64,000 bases of DNA from JBKECP01 sp047974765 (GCA_047974765.1 JBKECP010000020.1:186001-250000), one strand, 5' to 3'; counted from the first letter of the stretch, positions 18,573 through 27,629 are shown. Translations and numbers: made by a program. Notes: generated from the sequence alone by a model not told the origin.

Positions 18573-20153
18573 TTAAGGCTCCCAGCCATAGTTACCGGCA
18601 AAAGGTGCCTGTGCCGACAGGCGTTGCAGGCAGCTGGCGTCAAGTGTGCCGACATCGGCTGTTTCTATAAACTGGGCAAAGAGCCGGGGCATACAGCCTG
18701 TGCCCAGTACGCTGTGGCCCTGACCAGGCAGTACCAGATGGAGCCCTGCCGACAGGTGTGCAATGACTTCATCGCCGTAGCGAGGTGGTGTTACCGGATC
18801 AAATTCACCACTGATGGCCAGTACCGGTATGTTGCCGCTCAGCGGTGTGCGGAAGTTGGCACTGCGCTTACCTCTGGGCCAGACAGAGCAGCTGATCTGG
18901 ATATTGTCGATAAATTCAGTACCTAAAATAGTGTTTTCGCTATGACTGTCAGGATCAAATTCATCGCCATCTTCCGTACAAGTGACAGACAGGCTCATTC
19001 CCATGGCAATACTGTTGCCAAGATCCTGTGCCAATAGCCGCGATTGAGCCAGCAGACTCTGATAGCGCTCCTGTGCGGCTTCATGCAACAACAAAGGAAG
19101 TGTGGCGGCCATTGCTGGCTGGTAGGCGTACATGCGCAACAATCCCGACAGATGAGCAAAACTGGGCACTTCTTTGCGCCAGCTACCGTTTACCGGGTCG
19201 CGGTAACGAACAGCGGATAAATTCTGTGTTTGCAGATGCCTGCGTACCCGTACGAGCTGTTCAGCGGGGTTGCCCAGCTGGTTTTGGCAGGCACTGTCTG
19301 TACGACAGCGTTCAAATTGCCGGTTCAGTGCATCTTCCAGGTTGCGGGCATGTTCACTGCCAAGTACCAGTGTGTTGGGTACAACTGAATCCAGTACCAG
19401 AGCGCGGACATGGGTCGGGTAGGTGGCGGCATACTGCTGGGCTACCCGCGTGCCGTAGGAAATACCGACCAGATTGACGCGCTCAACACCCAGCTGACTG
19501 CGGATAAAGTCAAGGTCGGCAATATGTTCAGCTGTTGTGTAATAGCGTAAATCTGCGGTTTGCGCGAGTTTGTCACGACAGCTTGTGGTTTGGGCCAGAA
19601 TGGCTTCAGGTGTCTGGTACCTGGCGTCAAAAAGAGAGTCATCATCAGCAGGCATATCGCATTGCAGGAGGTTGGAGCCGCCGGTACCACGGGCATCCAG
19701 TAGTAAAATATTGCGGTTGCGCAGTACATTGGCAAAGGCGGTCTGTATCGAAGGGTAGCTCTCCAATGCTGATTGACCCGGGCCACCGGCAAGCATAAAG
19801 ACCGGATCAGCTTCGGCAATGCCCTCGGCGCTGATCATTGCCAGCGCCAGAGTAATTTTGCGGCCATCGGGGTCGGTCGGATTTTCTGCTACTTCTACAT
19901 TGGCACATTGGGCCTGCACACCCTGCTGGGCAGTACCTTTCAGGGAACAGGGTGTAAAGGTAATTTGCCCGTAACGCAAATGGCCCTGGGCATCAGCTTG
20001 CGGACCGGCAAAGTGCTGGTTTTGCTTGCTGCAGCCTGCCAGCCAAAGTGTGAAAAAAAGCAGCCCGGCTAACAGTTGTTTTGGCAGTTGTTCCGACCAC
20101 CGCCCCGACGATCGGCTGTTGGTCACTTTTGTTTGTCTGGTTACAGATAGCAT
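18573..20153 (-). CDS. Lipoprotein alpha/beta hydrolase, TAP-like peptidase
   Basis: The 526-residue product has a basic N-terminus, a hydrophobic stretch and a lipobox ending at C41 (LWLAGC), so it is a predicted lipoprotein. The mature part is an alpha/beta hydrolase: oxyanion region MLAGGPGQSALESYP, nucleophile elbow GISYGTRVA, acid region SGEFDPVTPP and catalytic His in GQGHSVLGTGC. This arrangement is that of the tripeptidyl/prolyl aminopeptidase group with a TAP-like C-terminus. It is the first gene of an operon with the NatAB-like transporter. The exact substrate is unknown. Confidence 0.82.
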   Translation of the reverse strand: MLSVTRQTKVTNSRSSGRWSEQLPKQLLAGLLFFTLWLAGCSKQNQHFAGPQADAQGHLRYGQITFTPCSLKGTAQQGVQAQCANVEVAENPTDPDGRKITLALAMISAEGIAEADPVFMLAGGPGQSALESYPSIQTAFANVLRNRNILLLDARGTGGSNLLQCDMPADDDSLFDARYQTPEAILAQTTSCRDKLAQTADLRYYTTAEHIADLDFIRSQLGVERVNLVGISYGTRVAQQYAATYPTHVRALVLDSVVPNTLVLGSEHARNLEDALNRQFERCRTDSACQNQLGNPAEQLVRVRRHLQTQNLSAVRYRDPVNGSWRKEVPSFAHLSGLLRMYAYQPAMAATLPLLLHEAAQERYQSLLAQSRLLAQDLGNSIAMGMSLSVTCTEDGDEFDPDSHSENTILGTEFIDNIQISCSVWPRGKRSANFRTPLSGNIPVLAISGEFDPVTPPRYGDEVIAHLSAGLHLVLPGQGHSVLGTGCMPRLFAQFIETADVGTLDASCLQRLSAQAPFAGNYGWEP

Positions 20154-20358
20154 TGTGAGTTATCGCAATTTTAGATAAGGGATGGAAAATGCAGCAATAA
20201 GGTTTATAAATATTTGTGCTAAGCATTATTTAACACAGTACCTTAATGCCAACATTTTTTATTACTGATAGCAAGATACAAATAGCATTTTGAAATGCGG
20301 TAATTCACAAAAGTGAGAGGTAAACTAGAGGCAGGACGGAAAGACCCGGGAGGGGGGT

Positions 20359-21249
20359 ATGGAAACCGTAGGGGATGCACTCGAATATTGTTCGGAACAG
20401 CTGGAAGATGCTGGTGTTTTTTTTGGCCATGGCTCGGATAATGCCTGGGATGAGGCCGTGCAACTGGTACTGAGTGTAGTTGATCTGCCGCTGGACTCGG
20501 ATGAAACCGTGCTTACGCTGCCCGTTAACCGGATGCAGCAGAACTGCCTGGATGCCTTGTTAACCCGGCGTATTGATCAACGGGTGCCGTTGCCCTACCT
20601 GCTGGGGCGGGCCTGGTTTGCCGGGCTGGAATTACGCTGTGATGAGCGCGCCATTATCCCGCGTTCACCTATTGCCGAATTGATTTTAAATGCGTTCAGA
20701 CCCTGGTATATCGGTGATACACCCGTTCAGGTGCTGGATCTGTGCTGTGGTGGTGGGGCTATTGGTTTGGCGACGGCCCATTATTTTCCCCATTGCCATG
20801 TTGATATGCTTGATATGGATCCGGCAGCGCTGGAACTGGCTTATGAAAATGCCCGCTTGCTGGCCATGCAGGAACGAGTCAGTTTTCACTGTTCAGACCT
20901 TTTTGAGGCTGTGGCAGGGCGCCGTTATGATCTGATTCTGTCCAATCCGCCCTATGTAGATGCCACAGACCTGGCAGCTATGCCGGGTGAGTACCATCAC
21001 GAACCGGAGCTGGCTCTGGGTTCTGGTTCTGACGGCCTTGATATTACCCGTCGTATCCTCGCTGAGGCCGCAAATCACCTGCACCAGGACGGCCTGCTGG
21101 TGGTGGAGGTAGGTAACAGCTGGGAGTCGCTGGAGGCCGTTTATCCGGATGTGCCCTTTACCTGGATCGATTTTGAACACGGCGGACACGGTGTCTTTGC
21201 GCTGACAGCAAAAGAATTGCGCGAGCACGGGGCAAGCCTGGGCCAATAG
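20359..21249 (+). CDS. prmB: Ribosomal protein L3 glutamine methyltransferase PrmB
   Basis: This SAM-dependent enzyme methylates a glutamine of ribosomal protein L3. It is 296 residues. The N-terminal helical domain ends near residue 100, and the catalytic domain has motif I VLDLCCGGGAIGLATA and the glutamine-methyltransferase signature SNPPYVDATD. Position next to aroC (prmB-aroC) favours PrmB over the release-factor enzyme PrmC, as in many gammaproteobacteria. A strong GGAGGGGGG ribosome site precedes the ATG. The 204-base gap upstream is AT-rich and separates divergent genes. Confidence 0.9.
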   Translation: METVGDALEYCSEQLEDAGVFFGHGSDNAWDEAVQLVLSVVDLPLDSDETVLTLPVNRMQQNCLDALLTRRIDQRVPLPYLLGRAWFAGLELRCDERAIIPRSPIAELILNAFRPWYIGDTPVQVLDLCCGGGAIGLATAHYFPHCHVDMLDMDPAALELAYENARLLAMQERVSFHCSDLFEAVAGRRYDLILSNPPYVDATDLAAMPGEYHHEPELALGSGSDGLDITRRILAEAANHLHQDGLLVVEVGNSWESLEAVYPDVPFTWIDFEHGGHGVFALTAKELREHGASLGQ

Positions 21250-21289
21250 GCCTATAATAGATGCCTTTTTCACAGGGCAGTCTTTATTT

Positions 21290-22402
21290 ATGGCCGGTAA
21301 CAGCTTTGGCAAACTTTTTACACTCACCAGCTTTGGTGAGAGCCACGGGCCCGCGCTGGGCTGTATTGTGGATGGTTGTCCGCCGGGCTTGAGCCTGTCG
21401 GCAGCGGATTTACAGCGCGATCTTGATCGCCGCAAGCCGGGCACTTCGCGTTTTACCACCCAGCGACGGGAAGACGATGCGGTTAAAATTCTATCGGGTG
21501 TATTTGAGGGTAAAACCACGGGTACCCCGATTGGTCTGTTGATTGAAAATACCGACCAACGCTCCAGGGATTATTCTGATATCAAGGATACTTTTCGGCC
21601 TGCCCATGCCGATTACAGCTACAACCAGAAATACGGTTTTCGGGATTATCGCGGTGGTGGCCGCTCATCGGCCCGTGAAACGGCCATGCGGGTTGCCGCT
21701 GGTGCCATTGCCAAAAAATATTTGCGCGAGTGCTATGGTATTGAGGTGCGCGGTTATCTCAGCCAGCTCGGTCCTGTCCGGGCTGAAACACTGGACTGGA
21801 ATACTGTTGAAAACAATCCCTTCTTCTGCCCGGATGCCAGCAAAGTATTGGAGATGGAGGCTTTTATGGCTGCTCTGAACAAACGTGGTGATTCCATTGG
21901 TGCGCGTATCAATGTAGTCGCCAGTGGTGTCATGCCGGGGTTGGGAGAACCGGTTTTTGACCGTCTCGATGCCGATATTGCCAGTGCCATGATGAGTATT
22001 AATGCGGTCAAGGGGGTTGAAATTGGCGCCGGTTTTGCCAGTGTTGAACAGCATGGCAGTGAGCACAGAGACTTGCTGACACCGGCGGGTTTTATAGGTA
22101 ACAATGCCGGTGGGGTACTTGGAGGTATTTCCAGTGGTCAGGATATTACGGTCAGTATTGCCCTCAAACCGACCTCCAGTATCCGCCAGCCAGGAGCGAG
22201 TATTGACACTCGCGGACAGGCGGTGGAAATGGTAACTCACGGTCGTCACGACCCCTGTGTCGGCATTCGGGCAACACCCATTGCCGAGGCTATGCTGGCG
22301 CTGGTGCTGATGGATCATGTATTGCGTCATCGAGCCCAGAATATGGACGTTGAGTGTGCGACTCCCATCATTGCCGCACAGGCGCCGGAGCACAGCGCTT
22401 GA
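21290..22402 (+). CDS. aroC: Chorismate synthase AroC
   Basis: This enzyme makes chorismate from 5-enolpyruvylshikimate 3-phosphate with reduced FMN, the last step of the common aromatic pathway. It has 370 residues (E. coli 361). Family signatures are present: GESHGPALGCIVDGCPPG near the N-terminus, YRGGGRSSARETAMRVAAGA, and RHDPCVGIRATPIAEAM near the C-terminus. A TATAAT at 21253-21258 in the short gap after prmB suggests its own promoter, although no good -35 box is seen. Its stop overlaps a small membrane-protein frame. Confidence 0.97.
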   Translation: MAGNSFGKLFTLTSFGESHGPALGCIVDGCPPGLSLSAADLQRDLDRRKPGTSRFTTQRREDDAVKILSGVFEGKTTGTPIGLLIENTDQRSRDYSDIKDTFRPAHADYSYNQKYGFRDYRGGGRSSARETAMRVAAGAIAKKYLRECYGIEVRGYLSQLGPVRAETLDWNTVENNPFFCPDASKVLEMEAFMAALNKRGDSIGARINVVASGVMPGLGEPVFDRLDADIASAMMSINAVKGVEIGAGFASVEQHGSEHRDLLTPAGFIGNNAGGVLGGISSGQDITVSIALKPTSSIRQPGASIDTRGQAVEMVTHGRHDPCVGIRATPIAEAMLALVLMDHVLRHRAQNMDVECATPIIAAQAPEHSA

Positions 22403-22635
22403 GCCAAAATTTGCGTAGTCGTCGCCGTTTTTTGCGCACACTTATTCTTGGTGTCTTGTGTCTGGCGACGCTTGTCTGGGCTGCTGTCGACCAGTTTGAT
22501 GTGGCACCTGCAACACTGCTGAAACTGGCTGCGGGCACGGCTATAGGGGCTGTGGGGATTATTTTTGCTGCAGGTTTGCTGGTTGTGTCACTACAATTGC
22601 TGCGCCGTCTGTCGGGACAGCGCAAAGAAGGCTGA
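22399..22635 (+). CDS. Small two-helix membrane protein, unknown
   Basis: A 78-residue frame starts at TTG 22399, overlapping the aroC TGA (TTGA), or at GTG 22354 further inside aroC. It has a basic N-terminus (RSRRRFLR), a first transmembrane helix (TLILGVLCLATLVWAAV), a second longer one (ALLKLAAG...LLVVSL) and a basic tail (RRLSGQRKEG). I do not recognise the family. Coupling to aroC and an intact reading frame support a real gene; the start is uncertain. Confidence 0.55.
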   Translation: MSQNLRSRRRFLRTLILGVLCLATLVWAAVDQFDVAPATLLKLAAGTAIGAVGIIFAAGLLVVSLQLLRRLSGQRKEG

Positions 22636-22640
22636 CAGGT

Positions 22641-23168
22641 TCAGGACTGAATCTGCTCCAGGTCAATTTCCAGTCCCATTTGCTCACCAATGCTATCGAG
22701 TGCATCCGACAATTCTTCCAGGCGGGCCTGCGGTGCAATCTGTGCTTCGATCATGGCCTGAAACAATGGCTCTGCCGTCATCGGTGCACTGATGACTTCG
22801 CTGTCCATTTCAACCACATTGAATTGACGGGCAGCAAGGGCGCGTGAGACTTCCAGCACGATACCGGGGCGATCCGGGCCAAGCAGACTGAGTTTGATGC
22901 AGCGAACCTTCTCCAGTGCAAAGTGAGCCTCGGTAGGGGTAACGCGCACACTGAGTCCGCTGGCGGACAGTGTCTTGAGTTGTTCTTCCAGAGCGTGACC
23001 CGTGCCCTCGGACAGGGAGACGAGTAACAGGCCGGCAAATTTTCCACCCAGCTGGGAGAGCCGACTTTCCTGCCAATTGCCGCCATTGGCCTCAATGACA
23101 GTGGATAGTTGTTCAACCAGGCCAGGGCGATCATCGCCAATAAAAGTAATGATATAGGAGATTTGCAT
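22641..23168 (-). CDS. ACT-domain protein, GcvR-like
   Basis: This 175-residue protein consists of two ACT domains: 1-80 (ITFIGDDRPGLVEQLSTVIEANGGNW) and 90-170 (LSLLGPDRPGIVLEVSRALAARQFNV). Each has the Gly-x-DRPG turn typical of this group. The architecture matches GcvR, the glycine-sensing protein that antagonises GcvA in enteric bacteria; there is no DNA-binding domain. No gcv genes are nearby, so the regulatory target is inferred. It converges on the small membrane protein with a 5-base gap. Confidence 0.78.
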   Translation of the reverse strand: MQISYIITFIGDDRPGLVEQLSTVIEANGGNWQESRLSQLGGKFAGLLLVSLSEGTGHALEEQLKTLSASGLSVRVTPTEAHFALEKVRCIKLSLLGPDRPGIVLEVSRALAARQFNVVEMDSEVISAPMTAEPLFQAMIEAQIAPQARLEELSDALDSIGEQMGLEIDLEQIQS

Positions 23169-23252
23169 TGATCGGACTCCACATTCACAGACTGAAGCCG
23201 TATATTAACGCGCTCAAGTGGATGAAGATAAGCCTCAAATAAGGAGCTTGCA

Positions 23253-24080
23253 ATGAAATACCTGGCTGTACTGTTTATGACTGTATTGTTTATGGGTACA
23301 CAGCTTGTGGATGCACGAACTGTGAGTAAGCAAATTCAGGCTGTGCCGGATTGGGATACAGCATTACAGGGCGAACAGCGCTCGGCACAGAACAAGGCCC
23401 GTGATGGATTTCGCCATCCCCGGCAAACCCTTGAGTTTTTTGGCTTCAAGCCGGATATGACAGTCGTTGAGTTATCGCCAGGTGGTGGCTGGTACACCGA
23501 AATACTGGCCCCCCTGCTACAGGCTGAAGGTCATTATTATGCGGCCCATAGCTCACTGAGCGAATCCGGCGCCTACTATCGTCGCTCACTGGGTAATTTT
23601 TTGCTCAAGCTGGGTTCGGATGAGGCGACCTACAACAAAGTGATAGTGACCCCGCTGCGGCCACCAGTACAAGTGACCGTAGCGCCTGAAGGTACGGCTG
23701 ATCTGGTGCTGGCCTTTCGCAATATCCACAGCTGGATGCGTGCTGATGCGCTTGATGCTGTGCTTGAGGCCAGCTTTAAGGCACTCAAACCCGGTGGTCA
23801 CCTGGGGGTGGTTCAGCATCGCTCAAAGATGAGTATTTCTGTTGAACAGATGAAGAAAAACGGCTACGTGACCGAGCAATATGTTATTGATGCTGCCCAA
23901 AAAGCCGGTTTTGAGCTGGTTGAGCGCTCGTCGATTAATGCCAATCCAAAAGATCCGGCAGACGATCTGGTCTGGCGTTTGCCACCTTCACTTAGAGGTG
24001 ATGAGAACCGTCGGGAGGAGTATCAGGCCATTGGTGAGAGTGATCGCATGACTTTATTGTTTGCGCGCCCCAAAACCTGA
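23253..24080 (+). CDS. Exported methyltransferase-fold protein
   Basis: This 275-residue protein starts with a clear signal peptide (residues 1-21, cleavage after VDA). A class I methyltransferase fold follows: motif I VVELSPGGGWYTEILAPLL, an acidic region after FRNIHSWM, and LKPGGHLGVVQHRS. It resembles the predicted methyltransferase family COG4798. SAM is not known to be available in the periplasm, so either the fold has another role or the leader is a membrane anchor. An AAGGAG ribosome site precedes the ATG. It may be monocistronic. Confidence 0.75.
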   Translation: MKYLAVLFMTVLFMGTQLVDARTVSKQIQAVPDWDTALQGEQRSAQNKARDGFRHPRQTLEFFGFKPDMTVVELSPGGGWYTEILAPLLQAEGHYYAAHSSLSESGAYYRRSLGNFLLKLGSDEATYNKVIVTPLRPPVQVTVAPEGTADLVLAFRNIHSWMRADALDAVLEASFKALKPGGHLGVVQHRSKMSISVEQMKKNGYVTEQYVIDAAQKAGFELVERSSINANPKDPADDLVWRLPPSLRGDENRREEYQAIGESDRMTLLFARPKT

Positions 24081-24164
24081 CTGGGTGACTGATTGATGGA
24101 TAGTGCTGACAGATGGTGGTGAATACAGATAGCGGTAACTTAAATATAGAGCGATGAATGTTTA

Positions 24165-24416
24165 ATGACTTCGTTGATTGAAATCCCTATAGCGCAGCTG
24201 GCCAGTGAAACCCTGACCGCTTTGCTGGAAGAATTTGCCAGTCGTGACGGTACTGATTACGGTCTGCGCGAAATCAGCCTTAAGGAAAAGGTTGAGCAAC
24301 TCGGCTACAGCTTGCGCTCGGGGCAGATGAAACTGCTCTATGACAGCGATTCTGAACACTGGGATTTACTCGATCAGGAACAGGCTCAAAATTTATTGGC
24401 ACAGCAATGCCAGTGA
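24165..24416 (+). CDS. yheU: YheU/UPF0270 family protein
   Basis: This 83-residue protein matches YheU: IPIAQLASETLTALLEEF followed by the family core REGTDYG-like SRDGTDYGLREISLKEKVEQL. The function of the family is unknown. It begins a compact run (yheU-tusA-epmC-pdxB-ATP-NAD-kinase-like) and overlaps tusA by 10 bases. It is slightly longer than the E. coli protein, owing to a C-terminal Gln-rich tail. Confidence 0.82.
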   Translation: MTSLIEIPIAQLASETLTALLEEFASRDGTDYGLREISLKEKVEQLGYSLRSGQMKLLYDSDSEHWDLLDQEQAQNLLAQQCQ

Positions 24417-24661
24417 GTCCGGACTTGCCCGTGCCGGATCACCAGCTCGACACCCGTGGTCTGTATTGCCCGGAGCCGGTAATGATGTTGCACAATATCA
24501 TCCGTGATATAGCGGTTGGTGAGGTGGTGGAAGTGCTGGCTACAGATCCTTCCACCCAGCGTGATATTCCCAAATTCTGCTCTTTTCTCGGACATTCACT
24601 ATTGGCCCGGGAGGCAGCTGATGGTGAATTTCGTTACTACCTGCAAAAGGTGGCTGTTTGA
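24407..24661 (+). CDS. tusA: Sulfur-carrier protein TusA
   Basis: This 84-residue SirA/TusA-fold protein has the motif LDTRGLYCPEPVMML; C21 is the persulfide-carrying cysteine. The later block DPSTQRDIPKFCSFLGH matches E. coli TusA closely (DPATTRDIP). TusA passes sulfur from the cysteine desulfurase IscS to the TusBCD relay for tRNA 2-thiouridine synthesis, or to molybdenum cofactor enzymes. The gene overlaps yheU, and its TGA overlaps the epmC ATG. Confidence 0.9.
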   Translation: MPVSPDLPVPDHQLDTRGLYCPEPVMMLHNIIRDIAVGEVVEVLATDPSTQRDIPKFCSFLGHSLLAREAADGEFRYYLQKVAV

Positions 24662-25254
24662 TGAATGCTTGTGCAACGGGGCAAAAGCGCTTTGCCAGTG
24701 AGGAGCTGGTTGCCGTATTTGCGCACTGTTTTGCCGACTTAGAACAAACCCGGTTGATTGGTGGTGCGAGTGAACCGTTGTATGTGCCCGCTGGTGAATG
24801 GCATGAGGGAGAAGTGAGCCAATATCATCGCCTGTATTTTCGTGAAGATTATTTTGCCAGTGCGCTGCATGAAATTTCTCACTGGTGCATTGCCGGGCCT
24901 GAGCGTCGCCAGCAGCGGGATTTTGGTTATTGGTATGCACCTGATGGGCGCAGCCCGCAGCAACAACAGGCTTTTCAGACCGTAGAGGTCAGACCCCAGG
25001 CTCTGGAGTGGTGTTTTGCCCAAGCCTGCGGTTTCCGGTTTCAGGTAAGTCTTGACAATCTTGCCGGTGGTGAGGCCGCACGTTGTAATGAAAGACACTT
25101 TATTGAGCAGGTCTGCAAGGAAGGGCTTCGTTTGCAGGCGCAGGGGCTGCCACTGCGTGCCGCCCGTTTTTTTGCCGCACTGGCACAGGCTTTTCACACA
25201 GGCCTGACTGAAGCCGGTCTTTCATTTAATGACTATTTTACAAAGTACCTGTAG
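24661..25254 (+). CDS. epmC: Elongation factor P hydroxylase EpmC
   Basis: This 197-residue protein matches YfcM/EpmC, which hydroxylates the beta-lysylated Lys of elongation factor P. The metal-site motif ALHEISHWCIAG, the block DFGYWYAPDGRSPQQQQAF and the cysteine pair WCFAQACG are family features. The start is the ATG at 24661 overlapping the tusA stop; a TTG one codon earlier is less likely. The other EF-P modification genes (epmA, epmB, efp) are not in this window. Confidence 0.87.
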   Translation: MNACATGQKRFASEELVAVFAHCFADLEQTRLIGGASEPLYVPAGEWHEGEVSQYHRLYFREDYFASALHEISHWCIAGPERRQQRDFGYWYAPDGRSPQQQQAFQTVEVRPQALEWCFAQACGFRFQVSLDNLAGGEAARCNERHFIEQVCKEGLRLQAQGLPLRAARFFAALAQAFHTGLTEAGLSFNDYFTKYL

Positions 25255-25257
25255 AGC

Positions 25258-26448
25258 ATGATTGTCAGTCAAGCCAGACAACATCGGCGGCAGGCTGGTC
25301 TGAACATTGTTGCCGATGAAAATATGCGCGGTGTGTCAGCTCTGTTTTCAGGCTATGGCCAGGTTGTTCTGGTCGATGGTCGAAACCTGTGCCGTGAACA
25401 GCTGCTGGCAGCGGATGTATTGCTGGTGCGCTCTATTACAACCGTTGATAAAACATTGCTGGATGGTACTGCGGTGCGTTTTGTCGGAACAGCAACCAGC
25501 GGCCTTGAACATATTGATCGCAGATACCTCAGCAGCGCAAATATTGCCTTTGCTCATGCTCAAGGCGCCAATGCCAATTCAGTGCTTGAATACGTGTTGT
25601 CGGCTATCGCATGCAGTGGTGATTATCTGGAGCAATTACTGTGTGGTGCAGAGGTTGGCATTGTTGGTCACGGCCATGTTGGCCGCCGACTGGCAGATTG
25701 TTTTCGGGGTTTGGGTATTGGCGTATGCATTTATGATCCCTGGCTGGAAGGCTTCAGCGATAGCACTGGTCTTGATGAAGTGCTCAAGTGCCGGGTACTT
25801 TGCCTGCACCCGGAGCTGACCCGACAGGCACCCTGGCCGAGCTATCATTTACTGTCTTGTGCGACGTTGGCGCAACTACCTGAGAACACTTTGCTGATCA
25901 ATGCCAGTCGCGGTGCGGTTGTTGATAACTGTGCGCTGCTGGCCATGCTGAAAGTCCGGCCCGACATATGTTGTGTGCTTGATGTCTGGGAGGGTGAACC
26001 CCTGATTGATCGTCAGCTGCTTGAATATGTGGATCTGGCGACACCGCATATTGCCGGTTACAGCCTTGATTCCAAATTGATGGCAACCCGGATGCTGGCT
26101 GATACATTGCCAGCGGCCCTGGGTATCGAGCCTGCCGCCCCGCAGACAAAAAGGGATGATGATATTGAGATGGCGGCAACCATCAGACTGGCTGTTGCTG
26201 ACGGCAATACTGAAGCCATAGATATTCTCAGACAGCTGTTAACAGCCCGGTATGATATTCGCCGTGATGATCATGCCCTGCGTCAGGCGCTGGCACAGGC
26301 AGATAAGGCTGCTGCCGGGCCTGCCTTTGACGCTCTGCGTCGGCATTACCCTGAACGCCGCGAATTGCGCAACAGCAAAGTGGTGGGCGTCGATAAGCTG
26401 CCGATGAGCTGGCTGCAGGCTCTGGGTGTGGTTCGGGCTGACGGCTAA
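25258..26448 (+). CDS. pdxB: Erythronate-4-phosphate dehydrogenase PdxB
   Basis: This NAD-dependent 2-hydroxyacid dehydrogenase acts in pyridoxal phosphate synthesis, oxidising 4-phosphoerythronate. It has 396 residues. The family opening NIVADENM appears only at residue 15, so the first 14 residues (basic, from the ATG 25258) are an extension or the start is mis-set. The Rossmann motif VGIVGHGHVGRRLAD, the catalytic Arg region INASRGAVVDN, the Glu region DVWEGEPLID and the His in ATPHIAGYSLDSK are present. The PdxB-specific C-terminal dimerisation domain follows. It lies 3 bases after epmC. Confidence 0.92.
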   Translation: MIVSQARQHRRQAGLNIVADENMRGVSALFSGYGQVVLVDGRNLCREQLLAADVLLVRSITTVDKTLLDGTAVRFVGTATSGLEHIDRRYLSSANIAFAHAQGANANSVLEYVLSAIACSGDYLEQLLCGAEVGIVGHGHVGRRLADCFRGLGIGVCIYDPWLEGFSDSTGLDEVLKCRVLCLHPELTRQAPWPSYHLLSCATLAQLPENTLLINASRGAVVDNCALLAMLKVRPDICCVLDVWEGEPLIDRQLLEYVDLATPHIAGYSLDSKLMATRMLADTLPAALGIEPAAPQTKRDDDIEMAATIRLAVADGNTEAIDILRQLLTARYDIRRDDHALRQALAQADKAAAGPAFDALRRHYPERRELRNSKVVGVDKLPMSWLQALGVVRADG

Positions 26449-26462
26449 AAGGGTTTGCGGTG

Positions 26463-27614
26463 ATGACAATATTGCGCATTGGTTTTTTATTGAATCCTCT
26501 GGCAGGTATTGGTGGCAGTCTTGCGTTCAAGGGTAGTGATGGTGAGCAGGTGCGCGAGCTGGTGCGCGAGCAGGGTATGGGTGAGCGTGCGGTCGGCCGG
26601 GCTTTGCGGGCGCTGAGGATGCTCCGTGCCAGTGAGCTTGAGCGAATAAATTGGTTTACCTGGGGAGGGCTGATGGGTGAATACGCACTGCAATCTTTGG
26701 GTTGGCACTGTGATGTTATCGGTAAGCCCGATATGGCCTTGAGTTGTGCGCAGGACTCACGTGAAGCAGCGGCTACATTGAAAACATACTGTGATTTACT
26801 GGTGTTTGTCGGCGGTGATGGTACGGCGCGGGATGTTTATGATGCCGTTGGTGAAGACTTTCCCGTGCTTGGTGTGCCAGCCGGGGTCAAAATGCACTCA
26901 TCAGTATTTGCGCTTTCGCCGGAAGCGGCAGGGGAGTTGTTGATCGAGCTGGCTGGTGGTGGTTTGGTCGGTTTGCGCAGACAGGAGGTGCGTGACATTG
27001 ATGAAGCAGCTTTTCGGCAGGGACGGGTACGCACCCGTTTTTACGGTGAAATGCGTGTACCGGGAGAGGGGCGTTTTTTGCAACATACCAAAGTGGGTGG
27101 GCGTGAAGATCAGGCATTGGTAGCGGCGGATATTGCGGCCTGGCTGAGCGAATCCCTCAATGAAGAAACCCTCTATCTGATTGGCCCCGGTTCAACCACG
27201 GCTGCCTTATTGGCTGAGCTTGACCTGAGTGCTACTTTGCTCGGAGTTGATGTGCTGAAGGCAGGGCAGGTTGTGGCCGCTGATGCCGATGAAAAAACCT
27301 TGCTGTCCCTGCTGGCTTCTCATCAGGGACCGGCACAGATTATCGTGACCGCTATCGGTGGTCAGGGCCATGTATTTGGCCGTGGCAATCAACAGTTTTC
27401 ACCAGAGGTCATTCGTGCCGTTGGTCTTGGTCATATCACCATCATCGCGGCCAAATCAAAAATTGCCGCCTTGCAGGGGCGGCCTCTAGTCGTGGATACA
27501 AATGATCCAGCGCTGGATAAGGCGCTGGCGGGCTATCATCCTGTTATTACCGGTTATGAGGATGAAATTCTTTACCGGATTGCGGCTTCTTCTACTTCTA
27601 CACTATCTCTGTAG
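26463..27614 (+). CDS. ATP-NAD kinase-like protein (COG3199 type)
   Basis: This 383-residue protein has the diacylglycerol/NAD kinase nucleotide motif VGGDGTARDV near residue 120 and an N-terminal IGFLLNPLAGIGG typical of the COG3199 group, which is longer than housekeeping NAD kinase. Further conserved-looking stretches are PAGVKMHSSVFA, LIGPGSTTAA and TAIGGQGHVFGRGNQQ. It may phosphorylate NAD or a different small molecule; activity is inferred. The start is either GTG 26460 or the adjacent ATG 26463. It ends the yheU-pdxB run. Confidence 0.8.
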   Translation: MTILRIGFLLNPLAGIGGSLAFKGSDGEQVRELVREQGMGERAVGRALRALRMLRASELERINWFTWGGLMGEYALQSLGWHCDVIGKPDMALSCAQDSREAAATLKTYCDLLVFVGGDGTARDVYDAVGEDFPVLGVPAGVKMHSSVFALSPEAAGELLIELAGGGLVGLRRQEVRDIDEAAFRQGRVRTRFYGEMRVPGEGRFLQHTKVGGREDQALVAADIAAWLSESLNEETLYLIGPGSTTAALLAELDLSATLLGVDVLKAGQVVAADADEKTLLSLLASHQGPAQIIVTAIGGQGHVFGRGNQQFSPEVIRAVGLGHITIIAAKSKIAALQGRPLVVDTNDPALDKALAGYHPVITGYEDEILYRIAASSTSTLSL

Positions 27615-27629
27615 GCTCTTAAATACTGC

